From assembly GCF_905175385.1 (NCBI RefSeq), contig NZ_HG992750.1, forward strand, positions 1,426,001 through 1,490,000: a DNA stretch of 64,000 nucleotides, read 5' to 3'. The notes under the pieces are model-generated. The model was not told the origin of the DNA and searched no databases. It saw only the letters and a program-made list of their open reading frames with translations. How positions within the stretch are numbered: the stretch's first letter is position 1; every line of letters starts with the position of its first letter. Below, piece by piece: positions 47,452 through 56,369 of the stretch. The translations under genes were made by a program, and so were the position numbers. This DNA comes from Vibrio sp. B1FLJ16. GTDB taxonomy: Bacteria; Pseudomonadota; Gammaproteobacteria; Enterobacterales; Vibrionaceae.

Positions 47452-48783
47452 CTAGGCAGCTGAGCCAAGCACCGACTGTAGATCGATGCCGTACTCTCTC
47501 ATTGCCGCAAGTTTGTAGCGTAATGCACGAGTGGATACGCCGAGAGCGTTAGCGGTTTTGGTACGGTTACCGCCAAACTCACGCAACTTATCCAAAATAT
47601 ATTGATATTCCGCCTGCTTCTTCACTTCTACATGTCCGAGCTTATTGGCTGGCATCTCTTCAGGTACGGCACCAATCAACTTAACCGGCAGCATCAGATC
47701 ATGAGCGGTAATGTAGTCACCATGACGCATGACCAACGCTCGCTGAATCACATTCTCTAGCTCACGAATATTGCCTGGCCAGTGATACTGACTAAGGGCA
47801 ACCATGGCATCCTGCGACAGCTGACAGTGGCTTCCGTCCTGATATTTTTTGATAAAAAACTGACTGATAGGCAGGATATCTTCCTGACGTTCACGTAGTG
47901 GTGGCCAGTGAAGTGGCAGAACGTCGAGGCGATAGTAGAGATCCTCGCGAAACGTGCCTTTTTGCACTTCTTCACGCAGGTCTTTATTTGTTGCAGCGAT
48001 AACACGAATATCGAGTTGAATGGTTTTATGACTACCTACACGCTCGACCACTCGCTCTTGCAGAATACGCAATAACTTGGCCTGAACTTCAGGAGACATT
48101 TCACCAATCTCATCGAGTAAGATGGTTCCGCCGTTCGCTTCCTCAAACTTACCGGTTTGTGAACCCGTAGCACCGGTAAAGGCACCTTTCACGTGACCGA
48201 AAAGAACCGCCTCAAGCATTGATTCAGGAATCGCAGCGCAGTTAACCGCAATAAAAGGCCCATCAGCTCTTGGTGAGTGCTCATGAACATAACGAGCCAG
48301 CACTTCTTTACCTGTACCCGATTCACCAGTAATCAGTACGCTGGCATTTGTACAAGCCGCTCGATGTGCCAGCTGAAGTACCTGTTTGCTGCGCCAGGAC
48401 TCGGCAACGATGTTTGCCATTGGCTTACGTAGAGCATCAACCCTGCGTAGCAAACTGACCAGCTGGGTCGATTCAAAAGGGCGCAACAGATAGTCTGTTG
48501 CTCCTGCTTTCATTGTTTCTGCCGCTAAAAGGCCTTGTTCTTGCTCAACTATCGCAATAACAAAACCGTTATTAGCCCGCTTCTGATGACTGGCGACAAA
48601 CTCCCTCACACACATGTCGGGCAGGTTTGAACTGACTAATGTCACGTCTGCACGCTCATCAATCAGTGCCGCACGCCCGGTGCGCGAGTGCCTGACCTGG
48701 TAGTCAGACTTTTCCAATACATTCATTACAAGCTGGGCACAATGTTCGTTGGGCTCAACCAACAATATTTCCATCCTTGACAT
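47452..48783 (-). CDS. lafK: LafK, sigma-54-dependent activator of lateral flagellar genes
   Basis: NtrC-type activator of 443 residues. The N-terminal receiver (1-120) is degenerate: the usual phosphoacceptor aspartate is replaced by serine (VTLVSSNLPD), the acidic pair is E-P and the lysine is arginine (LLRPFE), so activation by phosphorylation is unlikely. The AAA+ domain has GESGTGKE, GAFTGA for sigma-54 contact and LLDEIGEMS. A Fis-type helix-turn-helix ends the protein (GGNRTKTANALGVSTRALRYKL). LafK switches on the middle lateral genes in V. parahaemolyticus. The ATG at 48783 follows AAAGGT. It precedes fliE and lies 56 bases after motY. Confidence 0.95.
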   Translation of the reverse strand: MSRMEILLVEPNEHCAQLVMNVLEKSDYQVRHSRTGRAALIDERADVTLVSSNLPDMCVREFVASHQKRANNGFVIAIVEQEQGLLAAETMKAGATDYLLRPFESTQLVSLLRRVDALRKPMANIVAESWRSKQVLQLAHRAACTNASVLITGESGTGKEVLARYVHEHSPRADGPFIAVNCAAIPESMLEAVLFGHVKGAFTGATGSQTGKFEEANGGTILLDEIGEMSPEVQAKLLRILQERVVERVGSHKTIQLDIRVIAATNKDLREEVQKGTFREDLYYRLDVLPLHWPPLRERQEDILPISQFFIKKYQDGSHCQLSQDAMVALSQYHWPGNIRELENVIQRALVMRHGDYITAHDLMLPVKLIGAVPEEMPANKLGHVEVKKQAEYQYILDKLREFGGNRTKTANALGVSTRALRYKLAAMREYGIDLQSVLGSAA

Positions 48784-48839
48784 AGACAACCTTTAGTCAT
48801 TCTGTTGGTACTTTTTTTTGTTCGTACCAGTTATTTTTT

Positions 48840-49727
48840 TTATTTTGAATAGATTGCAGGCATTACGTTTTCGTTATCACGTACTAACCTAACCGTGACA
48901 CGTCTGTTTTTTGCTCGTCCTGCTTTTGTTACATTAGTTAAAACCGGATAACGAGATCCATGAGCTCTGAGCTCTATTTTTTTTTTCGTTAACGCCGAGT
49001 TTTCTTAGTTCACGGGCAACCAGCTTTGCTCGCTGCCTGGAAATTTTTAGATTAGTAACTGAGTCACCCGTACTATCTGTATGTCCGTCAATCAGAACTT
49101 TATCGATACGTGCATCAGCAATCAGATAGCTGTGTAGTGCTCGTATGTACTTACGCTGAGCGGCCGACAGAGTTGATTGGCCAGATTTAAAATAGATATC
49201 AGCATCCCGAGCCTCGGCAAAAGACATTTCAGGTAAGCCTGCCGCGCACTGCTTGAACTCAGATAATGCCTCTTGAAATCGAATTAGGGGAATCAGATAC
49301 TCCGTAGAGCCGGAAGCGTTACTTCCGCTTGCCGCGATCTTTAACCAATTTCCCTCAGCTATAGCATTAAGTAATATTTTACTATTATTACTAAAAGAGA
49401 TTTTATTTTTGGTAATGGCTGCATCATTAGAGATTAGTTTTTGTTCTGCATCATTAACCCACGGAGCTGAGTGACTGAATAAAGAGCTTTTACTCCAATC
49501 TTCCGCATGTTTTTTTAATTCAATATTAAATAGAAGTTCGTTTTTTTTTATTAGAGCGGAAGTAAAACTTCCCATATTGCGGAATATAATTTTCCAGCGT
49601 GCAAAATAAACTTCCGCCATTATATTTCCAACTTACTAAGTCCATTGGAATTTCTATTGAAAAAGCCTTTCCAATAGAAAAAGTCCAGAAACAAATGAGC
49701 CAAAAAAAAACACTTTCTCATATTCAT
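48840..49727 (-). pseudogene. motY: Lateral MotY, OmpA-like stator-ring protein, broken by three homopolymer shifts
   Basis: Reading all frames gives one plausible MotY: signal peptide from ATG 49727 (starts MNMRKCFFWLICFW), N-domain from IEIPMDLVSWKYNGGS through the central frame, then the OmpA-type peptidoglycan domain (VLIDGHTDSTGDS, RAKLVARELRKLGV, RAKNRRVTVRLVRDNEN) to the stop at 48840. Each join needs one base removed from a homopolymer: T9 at 49702-49710 (signal peptide), A9 at 49541-49549 and A10 at 48977-48986, all on the coding strand as A or T. Only 48934-49620 is open as drawn. MotY forms the T ring that holds stators. Errors, slippage or decay are all possible. Confidence 0.85.
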
Positions 49728-50130
49728 AAAGCAAATAAGAAACTAGTATCTTATACTACGTAAGGTACGTTCTAATTTACACTGCTCCATTTATGTAACA
49801 ACAACTATACATATCATTCATGGAATGAGGATCAAAAAACATACCTGACATATATACAACCAAAGCCAGTATATGCAACACCATAACCATCAAGGACGAG
49901 ACTCTACGCAATTTTAAGTGCCTGCGCAATACTAAAAAATCACTATATTAATAAATAAGACACTTCTCGATAGTTAAATTTTATTTTAAGAATAAACATC
50001 ACATTTATTTATATTAAACATAATCCTCTATATAGACACTCCTCCCCCTCCGCTGTAATATCATTTTCACCTTTTTGGAGATATCGTATATCACTCCATT
50101 AAACAAATAATAAGCAAAAACTGAATTAAA
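49728..50130. promoter_or_regulatory. Divergent promoter region motY/fliM
   Basis: 403 bases without a gene, AT-rich, between the motY-lafK-fli minus-strand operon and the fliM plus-strand operon. A sigma-54 type site for the minus side lies at 49873-49889. I found no equally good sigma-54 site for fliM. Confidence 0.5.
49873..49889 (-). promoter_or_regulatory. Candidate sigma-54 promoter for motY operon
   Basis: TGGTTATGGTGTTGCAT on the minus strand matches the -24/-12 consensus TGGCACG-N4-TTGCA with correct GG-N10-GC spacing, about 150 bases before the motY ATG. The same operon encodes the sigma-54 activator LafK, which fits autogenous or cascade control. Confidence 0.5.
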
Positions 50131-50931
50131 ATGTCTATTCAAGAATTTCAGCCATTAAATATAGAGTGGTTGGGTAAGCCAGTACATATTATCCGCGAAA
50201 AGCTAGAGAACCTGTTATCAGACTCATGCAATACGCTGACATATGAACTGCAAAATTGGCTAAAAACAGAAAAAGTAGAGACGTCGATTAGTGAAGTCTC
50301 TCTCCATACGCTTGTACCCAACAAAATGTTCAAGCCTCATACCTGCACATTTCAACACAATGCAGGAGGGCTTCTCTATGTCCATATCGACCAGGCAATG
50401 CTCCTACGAATCGCTGACACCTTCTTTGGTGCCAGAATTGAGCGAAAGACAAACGTTCTGAGTAACAGCGATTGTCGTTTGCAGGAAAGAATTGGCAAGT
50501 TCATCATCAACTGGCTGGCACCAGACGAAATGTGGTCAGTATCCGAGTTTGAGCCTTCTCAGGGGCTGGGGCTGTATGCAACCATTAAAGTGACGATTGC
50601 CAACACCAGTGGCCTTATTCACCTTAGACTGAATGAAGAACTGATCGGTGTTTTAACCCAGCAGCTGGGGCTAAAATCGAATCAGGACTTATATGATCCA
50701 TTTTGCCACTCACTAGAATCCACACCGGTGAGACTCACTGCACAACTCAGTAAGAAGACACTGCCACTGAGCGAGTTAGTCGCTTTAAAACCAGACGATA
50801 TTTTACCCATTGAATTACTTTCTGACGTTCCGGTGAGCATCGGTCAGGAGCACCTGTTTACAGGACACGTCGCCGAAAAAGATGGCCAATTAGTTTTGAT
50901 TATTAACCAAGACAAGGAGTCCTTGAGATGA
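50131..50931 (+). CDS. fliM: Lateral flagellar motor switch protein FliM
   Basis: C-ring protein of 266 residues, short for FliM (polar and enteric proteins are about 330-350). The central domain is seen from GLLYVHIDQAMLLRIADTFFG and the C-terminal SpoA-type domain from PVRLTAQLSKKTLPLSE. The N-terminal CheY-P-binding peptide of the LSQ-x-EIDALL kind is not visible; the protein starts MSIQEFQPLNIEWLGK. First gene of the plus-strand fliM-N-P-Q-R-flhB-flhA operon, overlapping fliN by 4 bases. Confidence 0.88.
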   Translation: MSIQEFQPLNIEWLGKPVHIIREKLENLLSDSCNTLTYELQNWLKTEKVETSISEVSLHTLVPNKMFKPHTCTFQHNAGGLLYVHIDQAMLLRIADTFFGARIERKTNVLSNSDCRLQERIGKFIINWLAPDEMWSVSEFEPSQGLGLYATIKVTIANTSGLIHLRLNEELIGVLTQQLGLKSNQDLYDPFCHSLESTPVRLTAQLSKKTLPLSELVALKPDDILPIELLSDVPVSIGQEHLFTGHVAEKDGQLVLIINQDKESLR

Positions 50932-51296
50932 GTGAGTCACTAGAACAAAACGCCTTTGACAGCGAAGAACTGAACTTTGATGATTTCCACCTGGAAGGGA
51001 TTGAGGACGAGACACCAAAGTTCACACCGGCAGTAACTGAACGCGACCTCAGCTTTTTCAAAAACATTCCGGTGACACTTACGCTGGAAGTTGCCAGCAA
51101 AGAAGTCGCACTTGCTGATCTAATGAAAGCAGGCGAAGGCAGCGTTATCGAGCTGGATAAGCTTAACGGTGAGCCACTTGATGTCAGAGTGAACGGCGCT
51201 TTAATGGGTCACGCAGAGGTGGTAGTTGTCAATGACAAGTACGGACTGCGCCTGACGAGTGTATTAGATACTACTCTGGCAAACGCGGTGAAATAA
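50928..51296 (+). CDS. fliN: Lateral flagellar motor switch protein FliN
   Basis: SpoA-domain protein of 122 residues. After an acidic N-terminal 45 residues comes NIPVTLTLEVASKEVALADL, followed by the hydrophobic patch VIELDKLNGEPLDVRVNGAL and VNDKYGLRLT. FliN completes the C-ring and docks FliH during export. It starts in the fliM stop by an ATGA overlap, showing translational coupling. Confidence 0.93.
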   Translation: MSESLEQNAFDSEELNFDDFHLEGIEDETPKFTPAVTERDLSFFKNIPVTLTLEVASKEVALADLMKAGEGSVIELDKLNGEPLDVRVNGALMGHAEVVVVNDKYGLRLTSVLDTTLANAVK

Positions 51297-51309
51297 GGCT
51301 GTTCATTGG

Positions 51310-52068
51310 ATGAATAAACCTCTGTACCAGCAGCGATGGCTCGCATTGATTGGCATCGTCATTCTGCTCTTTTCCTTACCGTCTGTGGCTGCCGATAATG
51401 GTTTAACCATCTTATCCGTCATTGATGGGGAATCTCAGCAGGAATACAGTGTAAAACTGCAAATTCTGTTGTTGATGACTGCGCTGAGCTTTTTGCCAGC
51501 CTTCATTCTCATGGCGACCAGCTTTACGCGAATTATTATTGTACTCGCCATACTCCGTCAGGCACTTGGTTTGCAACAGAGTCCGCCTAACCGTGTATTA
51601 GTGGGCATTGCGCTGACGCTGTCACTGCTTATCATGCGTCCGGTTTGGACAGATGTGTATGAGAACGCCTTCACACCCTATGACCAAGGTGAGATTACTC
51701 TGATGCAGGCAGCGTCTATCGCTGAGAAACCTGTTCGCCATTTCATGCTGACCCAGACTCAGCAAAGCTCTTTAGAGCAAATGCTCCGTATCGCCAATGA
51801 ACCGCTAGACTCAAACCTGGAGGACATCTCCTTTGCCGTTGTGCTGCCAGCCTTTGTGATCAGCGAACTGAAAACCGCCTTCCAGATTGGTTTTATGCTG
51901 TTTATCCCTTTTCTGATTATCGACCTTGTCGTCGCCAGCGTACTGATGGCAATGGGTATGATGATGCTGTCTCCGCTGATCGTTTCACTGCCATTTAAAC
52001 TGGTTGTGTTTGTTCTTGTTGACGGCTGGGCGATGACAGTCGGAACGCTTGCAGCAAGCTTTGGATAA
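51310..52068 (+). CDS. fliP: Lateral flagellar export gate protein FliP
   Basis: Membrane protein of 252 residues with a signal peptide (residues ~1-26) and four membrane segments. Family blocks are LLLMTALSFLPAFILMATSF near residue 55, RIIIVLAILRQALGLQQSPPN and, near the end, FLIIDLVVASVLMAMGMMML. It is the main component of the FliPQR export channel. It lies 13 bases after fliN. Confidence 0.95.
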   Translation: MNKPLYQQRWLALIGIVILLFSLPSVAADNGLTILSVIDGESQQEYSVKLQILLLMTALSFLPAFILMATSFTRIIIVLAILRQALGLQQSPPNRVLVGIALTLSLLIMRPVWTDVYENAFTPYDQGEITLMQAASIAEKPVRHFMLTQTQQSSLEQMLRIANEPLDSNLEDISFAVVLPAFVISELKTAFQIGFMLFIPFLIIDLVVASVLMAMGMMMLSPLIVSLPFKLVVFVLVDGWAMTVGTLAASFG

Positions 52069-52079
52069 CGGGTGATGCC

Positions 52080-52349
52080 ATGACTCCAGAATTAGTTGTA
52101 ACCCTGTTTTCCAATGCCGTATGGATGATCATTACCATGGTCGCGGTCCTGGTTGTACCCGGTCTTATTACCGGCCTGATAATCGCCGTTTTTCAGGCAG
52201 CGACTCAAATTAATGAACAGACACTCAGCTTTCTTCCGCGTTTGTTGGTTACGCTGTTAATGGTAATTTTTGCGGGTCACTGGATGCTTAGAACCATCAT
52301 GGACCTGTTCGACCACTTATTCCACAACATACCGGGAATGATTGGCTGA
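52080..52349 (+). CDS. fliQ: Lateral flagellar export gate protein FliQ
   Basis: Small membrane protein of 89 residues with two helices, near residues 15-40 and 55-78; the LIIAVFQAATQINEQTLSFL block is typical. It forms a helical hairpin in the FliPQR channel. It overlaps fliR by one base (TGATG), so translation is coupled. Confidence 0.94.
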   Translation: MTPELVVTLFSNAVWMIITMVAVLVVPGLITGLIIAVFQAATQINEQTLSFLPRLLVTLLMVIFAGHWMLRTIMDLFDHLFHNIPGMIG

Positions 52350-53125
52350 TGGAAATGACGTTTGCAGACATCTCCCGTATCTTAGGTCAGTTTTGGTGGC
52401 CTTTTTTCCGCGTGAGCGCAGTATTCATCTCGATGCCATTTTTCGGCGATGCGTTGATACCTGTCTGGATTCGTACCCTTCTTGCGTTATCGATCGTTGT
52501 CATTTCAGCACCACTCATGCCGGCCATGCCTGCTGTCGAGCTATTTTCCTTAACTTCTCTGCTACTGGCGTTTGAACAGGCAATATGGGGATTACTTTTC
52601 GGTCTGGTTCTACACATGCTTTTTACCATTTTCACCATGCTTGGTCAGATCGTCTCCCTGCAGATGGGCCTTGGTATGGCAATGATGAATGACCCGGTAA
52701 ACGGTATGTCGGTCGCCATTCTGGGACGGATATTTCTTATCTTCAGCACGCTTCTGTTCCTTGCTCTAGAAGGGCACCTCGTTGTCATCGATATTGTTAT
52801 CCAAAGCTTTACTGTCTGGCCGGTAGGTTCGGGATTAAACACGGTCTCACTGGACGGAATAATAAGCGTATTTGGCTGGATGTTTGCTTCTTCTCTGGCT
52901 TTAGCATTACCGGCAATTGTGGCCATGCTGCTTGCTAACATCAGTTTCGGTGTGATGAACCGCGCAGCCCCGTCGCTTAACGTGTATGCGCTTGGCTTTC
53001 CTATGACTATGCTGCTTGGTCTTGTTGCTGTGCTCATCTCCATTTCAGGTGTACCAAGCCGATACAACGCGCTAGTGCACGACGCGTTAGATTTTCTTAG
53101 CAAATATCTTCTGGGGCAGGCATGA
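52349..53125 (+). CDS. fliR: Lateral flagellar export gate protein FliR
   Basis: Membrane protein of 258 residues with about six helices. Family features: RVSAVFISMPFFGDALIPVW near residue 20, LGQIVSLQMGLGMAMMNDP near 100 and ANISFGVMNRAAPSLNVYAL near 200. It completes the FliPQR pore. It starts in the fliQ stop codon and overlaps flhB by 4 bases. Confidence 0.95.
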   Translation: MEMTFADISRILGQFWWPFFRVSAVFISMPFFGDALIPVWIRTLLALSIVVISAPLMPAMPAVELFSLTSLLLAFEQAIWGLLFGLVLHMLFTIFTMLGQIVSLQMGLGMAMMNDPVNGMSVAILGRIFLIFSTLLFLALEGHLVVIDIVIQSFTVWPVGSGLNTVSLDGIISVFGWMFASSLALALPAIVAMLLANISFGVMNRAAPSLNVYALGFPMTMLLGLVAVLISISGVPSRYNALVHDALDFLSKYLLGQA

Positions 53126-54249
53126 GTAACTCATCATCTCAGGATAAAACCGAAAAAGCCTCACCACAGAAAATCAAGAAGGCGCGTCAGGACGGAAAGA
53201 TTCCCCGTGCAAAAGAGTTCACCACCGCGGTGATCTTTTTTGCTGTACTTGTCTATTTCTACAGTCAGTTCTCTTCTATCTGGGAAAATATATCGGGCAT
53301 ATTCCGCTATAACATGGTGCTTACGCGAGCGGATTTAGATAACCCTCAGCAACTTGTCGAGCAAATGGGTCACAGCCTGGGAATGATCATTACAATGCTT
53401 ACTCCAATGTTCGTCATTATCATTGTCGCTACGGTGGCGAGCAGCCTGGTGCTTGGCGGATGGATGCTCCATTTTCCCAATGTTCAGCCTAAATTAAGTA
53501 AGCTCAGTCCGATTTCCGGCGTTAAACGCATGTTCTCTACTCGTTCGCTGGTCGAACTGATTAAGTCATCATTAAAAGTCGCGGTCATATTTGCTGTTTT
53601 GTACTGGTACCTGGACAGTAACATTCAGCCACTGCTTAATCTTCTCCACCTTCCTTTAAGCCAGGGCGTAAGAGAGATCATGCTGATTCTCTTCGACGGA
53701 ATGCTACTTATGGGCGCTATCCTTTTGCTGTTCGGTTTGATCGACATCCCCTACCAGCGCTGGGAGCACCTGAAAGAACTCAAAATGACCAAGCAAGAGC
53801 TTAAAGAAGAGTACAAGAACAACGAAGGTAATCCGGAAGTAAAACAGCGTATTCGTCAGATTCAGCAACAGTTCGCACGCCGAAAAATCGACAAAATGGT
53901 ACCAACTGCGGATGTAGTGATCACTAACCCAACCCACTACGCGGTCGCACTGAAGTACGACCCGTTATTGTCTGATGCCCCGTTTGTTGTCGCGAAAGGC
54001 GTGGATGAAACCGCCATGCACATTCAGCGAATTGCCAGAGAGAACAGTGTAGAGATCATAAACTCTCCGCCTTTAACGCGTTCGATTTACCATACCACGG
54101 CTATAGAACAGGCTGTTCCGAGCCAGCTCTATACCGCTGTGGCATATATTTTAACTTACGTGATGCAGCTAAAAGCATTCCGCACCAAACAGGGCGAAAA
54201 GCCTATGCCACTGCCGCACTTTACGATCCCTCAACACTTGCAGCATTAA
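53122..54249 (+). CDS. flhB: Lateral flagellar export switch protein FlhB
   Basis: Membrane protein of 375 residues that switches export from rod-hook to filament substrates. Four helices lie between residues 30 and 215. The autocleavage site NPTH in VVITNPTHYAVALKY is near residue 271. The N-terminal EKASPQKIKKARQDGKIPRA block is diagnostic. It works with FliK, encoded later in the region, to measure hook length. Confidence 0.96.
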   Translation: MSNSSSQDKTEKASPQKIKKARQDGKIPRAKEFTTAVIFFAVLVYFYSQFSSIWENISGIFRYNMVLTRADLDNPQQLVEQMGHSLGMIITMLTPMFVIIIVATVASSLVLGGWMLHFPNVQPKLSKLSPISGVKRMFSTRSLVELIKSSLKVAVIFAVLYWYLDSNIQPLLNLLHLPLSQGVREIMLILFDGMLLMGAILLLFGLIDIPYQRWEHLKELKMTKQELKEEYKNNEGNPEVKQRIRQIQQQFARRKIDKMVPTADVVITNPTHYAVALKYDPLLSDAPFVVAKGVDETAMHIQRIARENSVEIINSPPLTRSIYHTTAIEQAVPSQLYTAVAYILTYVMQLKAFRTKQGEKPMPLPHFTIPQHLQH

Positions 54250-54278
54250 CATAAGATTTATCGTTAGGAAACAAACAC

Positions 54279-56369
54279 ATGCTTGACCGGTTAAAACAAC
54301 TCCAGATTTCCAGCAAAGGCTATGTCGGAATACCGTTAGTTCTGCTAATGGTATTGGCAATGGTTATTCTGCCGTTGCCGCCACTACTGCTGGATGCTCT
54401 GTTTACCTTCAACATTGTACTGGCCATTCTGGTTTTACTGGTCAGTACAACAGCCAGACGTCCGCTGGACTTCTCCATATTCCCGACAATTTTGCTGATT
54501 GCTACGCTGCTGCGTCTGACGCTGAACGTTGCTTCGACCCGCGTCGTGTTGCTTGATGGCCATAACGGTGGCGATGCCGCGGGTAAAGTAATTCAGGCTT
54601 TTGGTGAAGTCGTGATCGGCGGTAACTACGTTGTTGGTATGGTGGTCTTTGTCATTCTGATGATCATCAACTTCGTGGTTATCACTAAAGGTGGCGAACG
54701 TATCTCAGAAGTTGCAGCCCGATTCACACTCGATGCCCTACCGGGTAAACAGATGGCGATAGATGCCGATCTTAACGCCGGTCTGATTGATCAGGACACA
54801 GCGCGCCAGCGTCGCCGTGAAGTGGCCAATGAAGCCGACTTCCACGGCTCCATGGATGGTGCATCCAAGTTCGTTCGCGGTGATGCCATCGCCGGCTTGC
54901 TAATCCTGTTTATCAATATCATCGGTGGTATTAGCATCGGGGTATTTGAACACGGTCTTGCTGCCTCTGAAGCGTTCAAGGTTTATGCACTGCTGACTAT
55001 CGGTGATGGTCTGGTTGCCCAGATCCCGTCTCTGCTACTTGCTACTTCTGCTGCGATCATCGTTACGCGTATCAACGACAGCGACAACGGTATGTCGGAA
55101 ACCATGCAGAAACAGCTGCTAGCGTCACCTGCCACTCTGTTTACCGTTGCCGCTATCATGCTGATGATCGGCATGGTACCGGGCATGCCTCATCTCGCCT
55201 TTTTCACCTTTGCTGCCGCGTTAGGTTTTGCCGGCTGGCGTCAGTATAAAAACCCTGCCGTTGATACACAGCTTGATGAAGTCGAAGTGATTTCTCAGGC
55301 GATGCAACAAGAAGACGCGCCACTGAGCTGGGATGATATTCCTCACGTGCACACTCTGTCACTGGCATTAGGATACCGTCTGGTTCACCTGGTGAATAAA
55401 GATCAGGGCGCACCTTTAACCAAACGTATTCGCGGCTTGCGACGTAACCTGTCTGAACAGGTCGGTTTTCTGCTGCCTGAAATCCGTATCCGTGACAACC
55501 TCAGCCTAAAACCGAACCAGTATACAATTGCACTTAACGGCGAAGTGATAGAACAAGGCTTTATTGAACCTGATCGTCTGATGGCAATCGCAGTGGGCGA
55601 AACCTACGGAGAAGTAGACGGCATTTTAGGCCACGACCCTGCATACCAGCTCCCTGCTGTATGGATTGAGCACAATGATAAAGCCAAAGCACTGAATATG
55701 GGTTACCAGGTTGTTGATGACGCAACCGTGATCGCAACACACATCAGTAAAGTAGTTAAGACAAACCTAGCGGAACTGTTTAATCATGATGACGTTGATG
55801 CGATAACCCAGCGTCTGACCCAGCAAGCACCAAAACTGGCAGAAGCACTCAGCGCCGCTTTAAACCCGGCACAGCAGCTGAAAGTTTACCGCCAGCTACT
55901 GCTTGATCAGGTACCTCTGAAAGACATCCGTACCATAGCTAACTCAATGCTAGAGTCTTCTGAAAACACCAAAGACCCAATTTTACTGGCAGCGGACATA
56001 CGCTATTCGCTTCGACGCACCTTAATCAACTTGGTTGCGGGTCAAAAAAATGAGCTCAACGTATATGCACTGTCGGATGAACTTGAACAAATGCTGATGA
56101 CCTCACTGCAACAAGCTCAGGCCAGTGGTAAAGTTATGTTGGACAGTTTCCCGATAGAACCAAACATTCTCAGTCAGTTTCAGCAGAATTTACCTTTAAT
56201 TAAACAGCAATTGAAACAGCAGGGTATGGCACCGATCCTATTGGTGATGCCGCAACTGCGCCCGTTAATTGCTCGTTATGCGCGGACCTTCTCTCAAGGA
56301 TTGGCGGTCTTGTCTTACAATGAAATCCCAGAAAACAAACAGATAAACGTGGTAGGAAACCTTGGCTAG
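54279..56369 (+). CDS. flhA: Lateral flagellar export gate protein FlhA
   Basis: Protein of 696 residues. The N-terminal half has about eight membrane helices (LLDALFTFNIVLAILVLLVS ...). The conserved FHIPEP region is seen as RFTLDALPGKQMAIDADL near residue 150 and the cytoplasmic loop GLIDQDTARQRRREV follows. The C-terminal cytosolic domain forms the docking ring for chaperone-substrate complexes. Overlaps the EAL-like gene by 8 bases. Confidence 0.96.
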   Translation: MLDRLKQLQISSKGYVGIPLVLLMVLAMVILPLPPLLLDALFTFNIVLAILVLLVSTTARRPLDFSIFPTILLIATLLRLTLNVASTRVVLLDGHNGGDAAGKVIQAFGEVVIGGNYVVGMVVFVILMIINFVVITKGGERISEVAARFTLDALPGKQMAIDADLNAGLIDQDTARQRRREVANEADFHGSMDGASKFVRGDAIAGLLILFINIIGGISIGVFEHGLAASEAFKVYALLTIGDGLVAQIPSLLLATSAAIIVTRINDSDNGMSETMQKQLLASPATLFTVAAIMLMIGMVPGMPHLAFFTFAAALGFAGWRQYKNPAVDTQLDEVEVISQAMQQEDAPLSWDDIPHVHTLSLALGYRLVHLVNKDQGAPLTKRIRGLRRNLSEQVGFLLPEIRIRDNLSLKPNQYTIALNGEVIEQGFIEPDRLMAIAVGETYGEVDGILGHDPAYQLPAVWIEHNDKAKALNMGYQVVDDATVIATHISKVVKTNLAELFNHDDVDAITQRLTQQAPKLAEALSAALNPAQQLKVYRQLLLDQVPLKDIRTIANSMLESSENTKDPILLAADIRYSLRRTLINLVAGQKNELNVYALSDELEQMLMTSLQQAQASGKVMLDSFPIEPNILSQFQQNLPLIKQQLKQQGMAPILLVMPQLRPLIARYARTFSQGLAVLSYNEIPENKQINVVGNLG

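Noticed and set aside
48934..49620. Treating the 228-codon MotY frame as complete
   Set aside because: It has no signal peptide and its OmpA domain ends abruptly in non-homologous residues; both missing parts are found in the other frames.
50000..50130. Sigma-54 promoter before fliM
   Set aside because: No GG-N10-GC pair with acceptable -24/-12 context was found on the plus strand.
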